Assembly (NCBI GenBank): GCA_027310725.1 | Contig: DAIDAG010000034.1 | Location: 1-64,000, forward strand | Direction: 5' to 3' | DNA: 64,000 bases | DNA from: Sideroxydans sp. | Lineage (GTDB): Bacteria; Pseudomonadota; Gammaproteobacteria; Burkholderiales; Gallionellaceae | Part shown: positions 54,406 through 64,000 of the stretch, piece after piece | Position numbering within the stretch: the stretch's first letter is position 1 | Layout of the letters: every line of letters begins with the position of its first letter | Program-made: the position numbers and the translations under genes | Notes under the pieces: generated by a model | What the model was told of the DNA's origin: nothing | The model's input: the letters and a program-made list of their open reading frames with translations, nothing else | Databases searched by the model: none

Positions 54406-55182
54406 ATGACAGCCGAGCAAATCATCTCCGCGCCAAAAGTGATCGTGCGCGACCTGAACTTTTATTACGGGGCCGATCGCGCGCTGAAAGACATCAATCT
54501 GGTCATTCCGGAAAAGATGGTCACTGCCTTCATCGGCCCCTCCGGTTGCGGCAAATCCACCCTGCTGCGCACTTTCAACCGCATGTACGAGCTATATCCC
54601 AAGCAACGCGCCACGGGAGAAATACTGCTGGACGGAGAGAACCTGCTGGACAAGAAGCAGGACCTCAACACCCTGCGCGCCAAGATCGGCATGGTGTTCC
54701 AGAAACCCACCCCGTTCCCGATGTCCATCTACGACAACATCACCTTCGGCGTGAAGCTGTATGAGAGACTCAGCAGCCACGAAATGGATGATCGCGTGGA
54801 ATGGGCGCTGAAGAAAGCCGCACTGTGGAATGAAGTCAAAGACAAACTGAACCAGAGCGGCACCGGTCTCTCCGGCGGCCAGCAACAGCGCCTGTGCATC
54901 GCGCGCGCCATCGCCGTCAAACCGCAAGTGTTGCTGCTGGATGAACCCACCTCGGCGCTAGACCCGATCTCTACCGCGCACATCGAGAAGCTGATCGATG
55001 AATTGAAGAAAGACTTCACCATCGTCATCGTTACCCACAACATGCAGCAGGCTGCTCGCGTTTCGGACTTTACGGCTTATATGTATCTGGGGGATCTGAT
55101 CGAGTTTGGGGATACCAGTACGGTGTTTACTAATCCGAAGAGGAAAGAGACTGAGGATTACATCACCGGACGTTTTGGTTAA
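54406..55182 (+). CDS. pstB: Phosphate ABC transporter ATP-binding protein
   Basis: 258 residues from ATG 54406, with GAGG nine bases upstream; ATG 54391, overlapping the pstA stop as ATGA, is the alternative. Walker [10 protein letters not shown], signature [19 protein letters not shown], Walker [16 protein letters not shown], and PstB-specific [21 protein letters not shown] and [16 protein letters not shown]. Powers phosphate import. No phoU follows in the window; the next region is repetitive. Confidence 0.95.
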   Translation: MTAEQIISAPKVIVRDLNFYYGADRALKDINLVIPEKMVTAFIGPSGCGKSTLLRTFNRMYELYPKQRATGEILLDGENLLDKKQDLNTLRAKIGMVFQKPTPFPMSIYDNITFGVKLYERLSSHEMDDRVEWALKKAALWNEVKDKLNQSGTGLSGGQQQRLCIARAIAVKPQVLLLDEPTSALDPISTAHIEKLIDELKKDFTIVIVTHNMQQAARVSDFTAYMYLGDLIEFGDTSTVFTNPKRKETEDYITGRFG

Positions 55183-55202
55183 TCCACTCCATACCGCTCG
55201 TC

Positions 55203-55941
55203 CGTAGGGTGGGCACGTTTCTGTGCCCACGCGGATTCTCCAAAATCAACTTCAAAACCGTCGGGGGTAGCCCGACAGCTAGTTACTTTCTTTTGCATCG
55301 CCAAAAGAAAGTAACTCAAGAAAAGGCGACCCCAATCCGCCATCCCTTCGGGATTCCCTGCGTTGCTCGACGGGTCAGGCTTCCTCATAAACTCGCACGA
55401 TCCGCTGCGCGTCCACGTGCTCAAACATTTTGGTTACGACATAACCTAAAGGTTAGTCTCCACCGCAACATGCCGTTGGCATGTTGTCGTCAGAATTCCC
55501 TGACCGGCCTCCGCTACTCGGTGGCGGAACAGGGGAGGGAAAAGCGAAACCAAACGCTTTTGGATGTGGGCGCAAAGCGCCCACCTATTTAACAAATGAC
55601 AGCGTGGGCACTTGTGCCCACCCTACTATGTTTTTGAATTTCTTTTCCCCTGTGCGCCGCCTCGATATTTCACAAACAAGAGGGGCTGCGCAACTCGCCC
55701 TGGCGGGGCACACAAACCGTGCCCCACTGCGGAACTCAAACAGTGCTCGCCTAAACCTCCGCTTGTTTGCGAAATATCGAGGGAACCCCGTAGGGGCGGC
55801 GCACCGGGGGCGACTTCTTTTGGTTACTTTTCTTGGCAAGACAAGAAAAGTGACTTGTTGCCGGGCAACCCCCGGCAACAATAGCCATGCTAGGATGCTT
55901 GAAAATTGCAGCTGACAACCTAACATCATTAGGCCTATCCA
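55203..55941. repeat. Cluster of intergenic inverted repeats
   Basis: About 740 bp without a convincing gene. It holds several palindromic units. GTAGGGTGGGCAC...GTGCCCACGC at 55204-55232 has an inverted partner at 55602-55627. GTTACTTTCTTTTG/CAAAAGAAAGTAAC pairs perfectly at 55281-55314. CTCGATATTTCACAAACAAG near 55661 is inverted, with one mismatch, about 90 bp later and encloses a GGGGCAC/GTGCCCC hairpin. A related GTTACTTTTCTTG/CAAGAAAAGTGAC hairpin is at 55823-55854. Repeats of this type are widespread extragenic elements in betaproteobacteria; open frames here are by-products. Confidence 0.75.
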
Positions 55942-56547
55942 ATGACTGAAACTGATAAATCTTGGGAAAAATTCTTACACCCTGAAACGTTAAGAAATAA
56001 CTTAATCGCAATTTCTCTTTTCATCACAGCGTTTGAAATGTTTAAAGACAGAGTTGTCGAAAAGCCTGAATCATTTTTCACCAACGGTTTTAAAGAAGAT
56101 GGCCTTATAGTTGATGAAGAATATAAAACAGAGGTTCTCGCTCTCTCAAAAAGCAAGCTGTATGCATCTTTACTTTGGTTTAAAAAATTAGAGGTCATCG
56201 ACGAATCAGACATTGTCATCTTCGACTCCATCCGACAACACCGCAATGAAGTAGCCCATGAACCGATGGAGTTTCTAGCTAACTCGAAACGCAATTTTGA
56301 TTCTGCAAAATTTCAGGACCTAATTACGCTTCTGGCAAAAATAGAAAAGTGGTGGCTTATTAATTTCGAACTTTCTATTGACCCAGATATGCTCCCTGAA
56401 GGAGCGAACTTAGATGAAGTGTTACCTGGCCCAATCTGGAGCCTGCAACTAATGCTCGATATTGCGCAGGGTAATGAACCTGAAGAGGGGTACTATTACA
56501 AAGCCTTCAAGCAGGCCAAATCTAACAACTCACCCAACGAGAACTAG
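55942..56547 (+). CDS. HEPN-like protein of unknown function
   Basis: 201 residues, mostly helical, acidic. The stretch FDSIRQHRNEVAHEPMEF (about 93-110) has the R-X4-H signature (RNEVAH) of HEPN domains, which are often RNases in toxin-antitoxin, anti-phage or stress systems. No partner antitoxin or nucleotidyltransferase gene is adjacent. Base composition is clearly more AT-rich than in the flanking core genes, and the gene is inserted between repeats and glmM, so recent acquisition is likely. Assignment rests on one motif and helical character only. Confidence 0.6.
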   Translation: MTETDKSWEKFLHPETLRNNLIAISLFITAFEMFKDRVVEKPESFFTNGFKEDGLIVDEEYKTEVLALSKSKLYASLLWFKKLEVIDESDIVIFDSIRQHRNEVAHEPMEFLANSKRNFDSAKFQDLITLLAKIEKWWLINFELSIDPDMLPEGANLDEVLPGPIWSLQLMLDIAQGNEPEEGYYYKAFKQAKSNNSPNEN

Positions 56548-56582
56548 CTCAATAAAAATACACCAGCAATTAATTTGAACAC

Positions 56583-57938
56583 TTACCCCGCCACTTCCTT
56601 CACCACCCCCGCAATCCTCTCCGCCCACAACTTAACCTGCACCCCATCCTCCCCCTCCACCATCACCCTGAGTAACGGTTCGGTGCCGGATGGACGCAAC
56701 AACACCCGCCCTTTGCCGTTCAAGTCGCGCTCGGCCTTGGCCACTTCCGCCTTGACGGGCGTGAGTTCCAGCAGCTCGACCGCCTTGCCTTTCACTTTGA
56801 CGTTAATGAGGATTTGAGGGTACATGTGCAGGTCGGTTGTGGCTTGCGCCAAGGTCTGCTGCTTCATGCGCAAAGCACACAGCACTTGCAGCGCGGAAAC
56901 GATACCGTCGCCGGTGCTGTGTTTGTCCAGGCAGATGATGTGCCCCGAATTCTCGCCGCCAAGCTGCCATTTCTTTTCCAGCAAGACTTCCATCACGTAG
57001 CGGTCGCCCACTTTGGCGCGCGCAAACGGGATGCCCAGCTTCTGCATGGCGTGTTCGAAAGCAAGGTTGGTCATCAGCGTACCCACGACGCCGCCATGCA
57101 ATGTTCCCAACGCCTGGCGGTGCCTGGCGATGATATAGAGCAATTGGTCGCCGTCGTAAAGCTTTCCTTCAGCATCGACCATGATCAGACGGTCGCCGTC
57201 GCCGTCGAGCGCGAGACCGATATCGGCGTGTTGTTCTTTTACCGCTTGCTGCAGGTTCTTGGGCGATGTCGCGCCGTAGCCGTCATTGATGTTCTTGCCA
57301 TTCGGCTCCGCGCCGATGGCAACGACATCTGCCCCGAGTTCATGGAAGACGTGGCGCGCGATGTGATAAGTCGCACCATGCGCACTGTCCACCACGATCT
57401 TGAGCCCGCGCAAATTCATGTCGGCCGGGAACGTGCTCTTGCAGAACTCGATATAGCGACCGACCGCATCGTCGATGCGCTTGGCTTTGCCCAGACTGCC
57501 GGAAGGATTGGTCTGCATCGCGTTATCCAGTTCGGCCTCGATGGCCCGCTCGACCTCATCCGGCAATTTCATACCGCTGCCCGAGAAGAACTTGATGCCG
57601 TTATCGTCGAACGGATTGTGCGATGCGGAGATGACCACCCCTGCCTGCAAACGCAGCGCCCGCGTCAGGTAAGCCACTGCGGGAGTCGGTATCGGTCCGG
57701 CCAGGTAAACGTCGATGCCGGCTGCGATGAGTCCTGCTTCCAGTGCCGACTCCAGCATGTAGCCGGAGATGCGCGTGTCCTTGCCGATCAATACTCCCGG
57801 ACGCTCGCTCTGCGCATGCTCGGTTTTTGCCAACACCTTGCCCGCGGCGTAGCCCAGCAGCATCACGAATTGCGGCGTGATGGGATGCTCTCCCACGCGC
57901 CCGCGCACGCCATCGGTACCGAAATATTTTCTGCTCAT
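56583..57938 (-). CDS. glmM: Phosphoglucosamine mutase
   Basis: 451 residues. Converts glucosamine 6-phosphate to glucosamine 1-phosphate for peptidoglycan and LPS precursors. N-terminal [13 protein letters not shown], phospho-serine loop [19 protein letters not shown] (S about 102), metal loop [13 protein letters not shown], sugar loop [12 protein letters not shown] and phosphate loop [17 protein letters not shown] are all present. One base separates it from folP. Confidence 0.96.
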   Translation of the reverse strand: MSRKYFGTDGVRGRVGEHPITPQFVMLLGYAAGKVLAKTEHAQSERPGVLIGKDTRISGYMLESALEAGLIAAGIDVYLAGPIPTPAVAYLTRALRLQAGVVISASHNPFDDNGIKFFSGSGMKLPDEVERAIEAELDNAMQTNPSGSLGKAKRIDDAVGRYIEFCKSTFPADMNLRGLKIVVDSAHGATYHIARHVFHELGADVVAIGAEPNGKNINDGYGATSPKNLQQAVKEQHADIGLALDGDGDRLIMVDAEGKLYDGDQLLYIIARHRQALGTLHGGVVGTLMTNLAFEHAMQKLGIPFARAKVGDRYVMEVLLEKKWQLGGENSGHIICLDKHSTGDGIVSALQVLCALRMKQQTLAQATTDLHMYPQILINVKVKGKAVELLELTPVKAEVAKAERDLNGKGRVLLRPSGTEPLLRVMVEGEDGVQVKLWAERIAGVVKEVAG

Positions 57939-57939
57939 C

Positions 57940-58761
57940 TCATCCCTCGTTTAATGTATTCCATATCTTCAAGGCATCGGCGGTCTCTCGCACATCGTGA
58001 ACACGCACGATGGATGCACCGCGCTGCACCGCCAACAACGCTGACACCACGCTCGCAGCAATCCTGTCGCCCACTTCACGTCCCGTGATCGCACCCAGCA
58101 TGGATTTTCGCGACAGTCCGGCCAGAACCGGCACACCCAAAGTACCGAATGCTGCCAGGCCGCGCAACAGGTCGAGATTATGCGCCAGCGTCTTGCCAAA
58201 TCCAAAGCCGGGGTCGATCACGATACGCTCACGTGCGATGCCGGCAATTTCCGCAGCGGCCATGCGTTCACGCAGGAAATTGCCTACCTCGTCGGTAACG
58301 TTCTGATACGCCGGCTGCTCCTGCATGGTCTGCGGCTTGCCTTGTTTGTGCATCAGGCACACGGCAGCATCGCTCCCGGCGACCACTGCCAGCGCCCCCT
58401 CCGTTTGCAATGCGTTGATGTCGTTGACCATACTCGCACCTGCCACCAAGGCAGCGCGCATCACTCCAGGTTTGTAAGTGTCGACGGAGATCGGGACGGA
58501 AATGCCGCGCAAGCCTTCGATCACGTGCAGTACGCGGTCCAGTTCCTCCTGCTCGCTGACTATCGCCGCACCGGGACGCGTTGACTCTCCCCCGATATCC
58601 AGGATGTCCGCACCGTCTTCAATCAGCTTCATAGCATGGGCAATCGCGTCGCCGGCGGATAGGTGACGCCCGCCATCTGAAAACGAATCCGGCGTAACGT
58701 TGACGATTCCCATCACGAGCGGGCGCGAAAGATCGAACTGGAATTTACCGCAGTGGAACAT
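57940..58761 (-). CDS. folP: Dihydropteroate synthase
   Basis: 273 residues, TIM-barrel enzyme that joins p-aminobenzoate to the pterin in folate synthesis. Signatures: [50 protein letters not shown] and the pterin/phosphate site [22 protein letters not shown]. Follows ftsH after 32 bp in the usual ftsH-folP-glmM order. Confidence 0.96.
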   Translation of the reverse strand: MFHCGKFQFDLSRPLVMGIVNVTPDSFSDGGRHLSAGDAIAHAMKLIEDGADILDIGGESTRPGAAIVSEQEELDRVLHVIEGLRGISVPISVDTYKPGVMRAALVAGASMVNDINALQTEGALAVVAGSDAAVCLMHKQGKPQTMQEQPAYQNVTDEVGNFLRERMAAAEIAGIARERIVIDPGFGFGKTLAHNLDLLRGLAAFGTLGVPVLAGLSRKSMLGAITGREVGDRIAASVVSALLAVQRGASIVRVHDVRETADALKIWNTLNEG

Positions 58762-58793
58762 ATGAAAACGGGGGCCAAGCCCCCGTGTGTAAG

Positions 58794-60692
58794 TTAAACG
58801 CCTTCAGCCGGCTTGTTGGTCGCCGTTGCCGTCGGGGTTTCATCCTTCGGCGGCTCGGGCGCTTTGTTGCTCTGGCTCGGCCTGGGTGGACGCGGCGGAT
58901 TGCCCGCCATGATGTCGTTGATCTGGTCGGCGTCGATAGTTTCCCACTCCAGCAAAGCCTTGGTCATGGCTTCGATCTTGTCGCGATTCGCTTCGATCAG
59001 GCTGCGCGCCAACGCGTATTGCTGGTCGATAATGCGACGAATCTCCATGTCCACCTTCTGCATGGTCGCTTCGGAGATATTCTTGTGCGAAGTCACCGAG
59101 CGCCCGAGGAACACTTCACCTTCGTTTTCGGCGTACACCATCGGACCCAGCGCATCGGACATGCCCCACTGCGTGACCATCTTGCGTGTCATGTCGGTGG
59201 CGCGTTCGAAGTCGTTGGATGCACCAGTCGTCATCTGGTGCATGAATATTTCTTCCGCAATACGTCCGCCGAACAGCACCGCGATCGTGGACAGGATGCG
59301 ATCCTTGTCCATGCTGTAGCGGTCTTCCGACGGCAATTGCATGGTCAACCCCAGCGCGCGGCCGCGCGGGATGATGGTGACTTTGTGCACCGGATCGGTC
59401 TTGGGCATCAGCTTTGCCACCACGGCATGGCCGGACTCGTGATACGCCGTGTTGCGGCGTTCCTCTTCCGGCATGATCATGGATTTTCGCTCCGCGCCCA
59501 TCATGATCTTGTCCTTGGCTGCTTCAAAATCTTCCATATCGACGAAACGTTTGCCGCGCCGCGCGGCAAACAGGGCGGACTCGTTCACCAGATTGGCCAG
59601 ATCGGCACCGGACATGCCGGGCGTGCCGCGTGCCAGGATATCGGCCTTGACGTCGGGAGCCACCGGAACTTTACGCATGTGCACCATAAGGATCTGCTCA
59701 CGGCCGCGGATATCCGGCAGCGGCACCACGACCTGACGGTCGAAACGGCCGGGACGCAGCAATGCGGGGTCGAGCACATCGGGACGGTTGGTGGCGGCGA
59801 TCACGATCACGCCGGACGCACCTTCGAAACCGTCCATTTCCACCAGCAGCGCGTTCAGTGTTTGCTCGCGCTCATCATTACCGCCGCCCAGTCCTGCGCC
59901 GCGCTGGCGACCGACCGCGTCGATCTCGTCAATGAATACGATACAGGGCGACTGCTTTTTGGCCTGTTCGAACATGTCGCGCACGCGCGCCGCACCGACG
60001 CCGACGAACATTTCGACGAAATCGGAACCGGAAATGGAGAAGAACGGCACCTTGGCTTCGCCCGCAATGGCCTTGGCCAGCAGTGTCTTACCCGTACCTG
60101 GACTGCCCACCATCAGCACGCCGCGCGGAATACGTCCGCCCAAGTTCTGGAACTTTGTCGGATCGCGCAGGAAATCGACCAGTTCGGAGACTTCCTCCTT
60201 GGCTTCGTCGCAACCGGCCACATCGGCGAAAGTCACGCGTTCCTTGGCATCGTCCAGCATGCGCGCCTTGCTCTTGCCGAACGAAAAAGCGCCGCCGCCC
60301 TTGCCGCCCTGCATCTGGCGCATGAAGAATATCCACACGCCGATCAGCAACAGCATCGGGAACCACGATACAAAGATGCTCATCAGGAAGGACTGTTCCT
60401 CTTCCGGCTTGGCTTCGATCTTCACACCGTTCTTGAGCAGGTCGGAAACCAGCCACAGGTCGCTGGGCGCATAGGTCGTGATGCGCTTGCCGTCGGTGGT
60501 CGTCGCTTTCAGGGTACGGCCTTCGATAGTCACCTTCTCGATATGGCCCGATTTCACTTCATCGAGAAATTGCGAATAATCCAGTTGCGCTTGCGCCGTC
60601 GATTGCTGGCGCGCGTTGAATTGATTGAAGACGGTCATCAGCACCAATGCGACAACCAGCCAGATTCCGACACTTTTGAATAAATTGTTCAC
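58794..60692 (-). CDS. ftsH: ATP-dependent zinc metalloprotease FtsH
   Basis: 632 residues. Two N-terminal helices flank a periplasmic domain (about 5-21 and 100-120), then an AAA+ domain (Walker [14 protein letters not shown], Walker [17 protein letters not shown], second region of homology [20 protein letters not shown]) and the M41 peptidase with zinc motif HESGHAVVA. Inner-membrane hexamer degrading misfolded membrane proteins and short-lived regulators. C-terminal 40 residues are Pro/Lys/Thr-rich and disordered. Confidence 0.96.
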   Translation of the reverse strand: MNNLFKSVGIWLVVALVLMTVFNQFNARQQSTAQAQLDYSQFLDEVKSGHIEKVTIEGRTLKATTTDGKRITTYAPSDLWLVSDLLKNGVKIEAKPEEEQSFLMSIFVSWFPMLLLIGVWIFFMRQMQGGKGGGAFSFGKSKARMLDDAKERVTFADVAGCDEAKEEVSELVDFLRDPTKFQNLGGRIPRGVLMVGSPGTGKTLLAKAIAGEAKVPFFSISGSDFVEMFVGVGAARVRDMFEQAKKQSPCIVFIDEIDAVGRQRGAGLGGGNDEREQTLNALLVEMDGFEGASGVIVIAATNRPDVLDPALLRPGRFDRQVVVPLPDIRGREQILMVHMRKVPVAPDVKADILARGTPGMSGADLANLVNESALFAARRGKRFVDMEDFEAAKDKIMMGAERKSMIMPEEERRNTAYHESGHAVVAKLMPKTDPVHKVTIIPRGRALGLTMQLPSEDRYSMDKDRILSTIAVLFGGRIAEEIFMHQMTTGASNDFERATDMTRKMVTQWGMSDALGPMVYAENEGEVFLGRSVTSHKNISEATMQKVDMEIRRIIDQQYALARSLIEANRDKIEAMTKALLEWETIDADQINDIMAGNPPRPPRPSQSNKAPEPPKDETPTATATNKPAEGV

Positions 60693-60747
60693 ACATGCTC
60701 CTTATGAGCGGTAATACCGAAGTTGCATTAGACACTGTCCGGGGCTA

Positions 60748-61368
60748 TTACTCAAGCTTGCCCAGCCCCACCAAATACTGCTCGCTACTGCGGTCGCGCG
60801 ATGCTTTCGGCTTGCGCGTAACCACTTTTGAAAAGTGGTTACGCGCAAGCTTCAGATAATCCTCAAACCCAACGCCCTGAAACACCTTCACCAGAAACGA
60901 TCCACCCGGCGCCAAATGGTGGACCGCGAAATCCAGCGCCAGTTCAGCCAGATGCATGGCACGCGCCTGATCGGCCGAACTCACACCGCTGATATTGGGT
61001 GCCATGTCCGAAATTACAAGGCCGATCTGGCGCCCTTCCAGCTTTTCCTCGAGTTGAGCCAGTACGCTTTCTTCGCGGAAATCGCCCTGAATGAACTCCA
61101 CCCGCGGTAGCGGATGCAAGGGGAGCAGGTCCAGCGCGATGATGCGCCCTTGCTGACCGAGTTTGCTTGCGACCACCTGACACCACCCGCCGGGCGTCGC
61201 CCCCAGGTCCACCACCACCATGCCGGGCTTGATGAGGTGGTCGCGTTCGTCTATTTCCAACAGCTTGTATGCAGCCCGGGAACGATACCCGTCCTTCTGT
61301 GCCTGCTGCACATAAGGGTCGTTTACATGCTCGCGCATCCATTGTTTGCTGGTTTTAGAAGCCTTCAT
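60748..61368 (-). CDS. rlmE: 23S rRNA 2'-O-methyltransferase RlmE (FtsJ/RrmJ)
   Basis: 206 residues. SAM-dependent methylation of U2552 in 23S rRNA. Motifs: [12 protein letters not shown] with the catalytic lysine, [14 protein letters not shown] (SAM loop), [12 protein letters not shown] with the catalytic Asp, [16 protein letters not shown] with the second lysine, and [19 protein letters not shown]. Transcribed divergently from yhbY. Its 3' part contains a perfect 41-nt palindrome. Confidence 0.95.
   Translation of the reverse strand: MKASKTSKQWMREHVNDPYVQQAQKDGYRSRAAYKLLEIDERDHLIKPGMVVVDLGATPGGWCQVVASKLGQQGRIIALDLLPLHPLPRVEFIQGDFREESVLAQLEEKLEGRQIGLVISDMAPNISGVSSADQARAMHLAELALDFAVHHLAPGGSFLVKVFQGVGFEDYLKLARNHFSKVVTRKPKASRDRSSEQYLVGLGKLE
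60810..60850. repeat. Perfect 41-nt palindrome inside rlmE
   Basis: Arms GCTTGCGCGTAACCACTTTT and AAAAGTGGTTACGCGCAAGC are exact reverse complements around a single G. They encode the conserved [14 protein letters not shown] stretch of RlmE. Confidence 0.9.
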
Positions 61369-61408
61369 CGTTTAGAATCCGCGCCTTAAATCAGGAAAAC
61401 CACTCATC

Positions 61409-61756
61409 ATGTTATCTCTCTCCGTTTTACAGCGCCGCGACCTCAAGGCGCGCGCGCATGCACTCAATCCTGTCGTCATCATCGGCAACGCCGGCCTGAC
61501 GCCTGCCGTTCTGGATGAAATCGAGCGCAGCCTGAAAAGCCATGATCTGCTGAAGATCCGCGTCATGAACGACGACCGGGAAGCGCGTGCAGCGATGTTG
61601 CAGGAGATATGCGAACAACTGAAGGCAGGCCCGGTACAGCACATAGGCAAGATACTGGTCGTGTTTCGCCCTCTGGAGGTTCCAATCGCCAAGCCCCCCA
61701 AACGTCGCCAGGGCAAGGCCGTTCAAAGCAAAAAACAACTCGGCAGCCGCACCTGA
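61409..61756 (+). CDS. yhbY: YhbY-type ribosome assembly RNA-binding protein
   Basis: 115 residues. CRS1-YhbY (CRM) domain: QRRDLKARAHALNPVVIIGNAGLTPAVLDEIERSL with the GxxG-like loop (GNAG), then KIRV...VGKILVVFRP-type strand (IGKILVVFRPLE). Binds pre-50S particles in E. coli. Has a basic C-terminal extension of about 18 residues (KPPKRRQGKAVQSKK). Divergent from rlmE with a 40-bp gap. Confidence 0.92.
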   Translation: MLSLSVLQRRDLKARAHALNPVVIIGNAGLTPAVLDEIERSLKSHDLLKIRVMNDDREARAAMLQEICEQLKAGPVQHIGKILVVFRPLEVPIAKPPKRRQGKAVQSKKQLGSRT

Positions 61757-61757
61757 T

Positions 61758-61778
61758 CCTTCCCGATACCCGGGAAGG
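61758..61778. terminator. Hairpin between convergent yhbY and greA
   Basis: CCTTCCCG and CGGGAAGG pair around ATACC, directly after the yhbY stop. It lacks a T tract on either strand, so it is a weak or Rho-assisted terminator at best. Confidence 0.5.
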
Positions 61779-61788
61779 AAAAACCTGA

Positions 61789-62265
61789 CTAAACGTATTG
61801 AACTTCCACCACTTCGTATTCGCGGATTCCGCCCGGCGCCCGCACTTCCGCGATATCTCCAACCACCTTGCCTATCAATGCCCGTGCAATCGGTGAGCTG
61901 ATGGAAATCTTGCGTTTCTTGATGTCGGCTTCATCGTCGCCGACGATCTGGTAGGTCACGACATCGCCGTTGTTGGCGTCTTCCAGGATCACGGTCGAAC
62001 CGAACACGCAGCGTCCGTCCGCATTGAGCGTTTTCGGGTCGATGACCTGCGCACTGCCCAGCTTGAATTCCAGCTCGACGATGCGTCCTTCGACGAACGA
62101 CTGGCGCTCCTTGGCCGCTTCATATTCGGCGTTTTCCGATAGATCACCCTGCGCACGCGCTTCAGAAATGGCGTTGATGACCGAAGGTCTGTCCACCGTC
62201 TTCAGGCGGTGCAACTCCTGGCGCAATAACTCGGCGCCGTTCACAGTCAAAGGAACTTTACTCAT
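61789..62265 (-). CDS. greA: Transcription elongation factor GreA
   Basis: 158 residues. N-terminal coiled-coil (GAELLRQELHRLKTVDRPSVINAISEARAQGDLSENAEYEAAKERQSFVEGRI) carries the acidic tip DLSENAEY that stimulates RNA-cleavage by RNA polymerase; C-terminal FKBP-like domain with ISSPIARALIGKVVGD. Lies 27 bp behind carB, the common carB-greA arrangement. Confidence 0.95.
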   Translation of the reverse strand: MSKVPLTVNGAELLRQELHRLKTVDRPSVINAISEARAQGDLSENAEYEAAKERQSFVEGRIVELEFKLGSAQVIDPKTLNADGRCVFGSTVILEDANNGDVVTYQIVGDDEADIKKRKISISSPIARALIGKVVGDIAEVRAPGGIREYEVVEVQYV

Positions 62266-62291
62266 GCCGCTTTCCCCTTCTTTCTATTTTT

Positions 62292-64000
<1,709 letters not shown>

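Noticed and set aside
55209-55915. Open frames of 100-140 codons in the repeat cluster
   Set aside because: They follow the inverted repeats on both strands and in several frames; produced by repeat sequence, not selection.
58785-60683. 632-codon open frame opposite ftsH
   Set aside because: Antisense shadow of ftsH with no domains.

Overview
This window looks like a chromosomal segment of a betaproteobacterium, probably of the order Nitrosomonadales (Gallionellaceae/Sulfuricellaceae-like). That placement is inferred from gene order (tpiA-secG-tRNA-Leu-nuoA to nuoN; carB-greA-yhbY/rlmE-ftsH-folP-glmM), the AcoR-type regulator and the protein sequences; no rRNA marker is present.

Layout. 1-260: 3' end of an IS30-type transposase. 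430-10494 (minus strand): an assimilatory nitrate island, nasT, nrtA-nrtB-nrtC, nirB-nirD-nasA. It has a near-perfect sigma-54 promoter ahead of nrtA and two similar leader/terminator elements (before nrtA and before nirB) that look like targets of the ANTAR antiterminator NasT. 10747-12376: an ABM monooxygenase and an SPFH lipoprotein. 12722-31754: an accessory region for periplasmic alcohol oxidation. It holds a PQQ alcohol dehydrogenase with the lanthanide-type Asp signature, cytochrome c-550 (PedF-like), a PQQ-associated beta-propeller, a periplasmic binding protein, a tandem Cache protein, a PqqU/YncD-like TonB receptor, a porin, a NosR-like flavoprotein, a DUF779 protein, a second TonB receptor and cytochrome b561. 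An AcoR-type sigma-54 activator lies in the middle. At least four excellent -24/-12 promoters, plus one with a single mismatch, sit ahead of separate transcription units here, so the block reads as one sigma-54 regulon.

31843-35296: an IS1182-family remnant, a putative outer-membrane protein, a previously uncalled 32-residue membrane protein, amt (with a sigma-54 promoter and an NtrC-like site) and a NUDIX hydrolase. 35361-49881 (minus): the complete 14-gene complex I operon nuoA-N, with a 36-bp duplication of the 5' end of nuoD in the nuoC-nuoD gap. 49988-51230: tRNA-Leu(GAG), secG, tpiA. 51355-55182: a Pho-box-like site and pstS-pstC-pstA-pstB. 55200-56547: a repeat-rich island with an AT-rich HEPN-like gene. 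56583-64000: glmM, folP, ftsH, rlmE, yhbY, greA and the 3' part of carB.

How it works together (inference). The first island imports nitrate and reduces it to ammonium under nitrogen control (sigma-54 plus NasT); amt belongs to the same nitrogen response. The central region would oxidise short alcohols or aldehydes in the periplasm with a PQQ/lanthanide enzyme whose cofactor may be scavenged through the PqqU-like receptor. Electrons would go to cytochrome c and possibly to the membrane through the NosR-like and b561 proteins. Complex I and the downstream genes are core housekeeping. No CRISPR array, rRNA, prophage or replication origin was seen.
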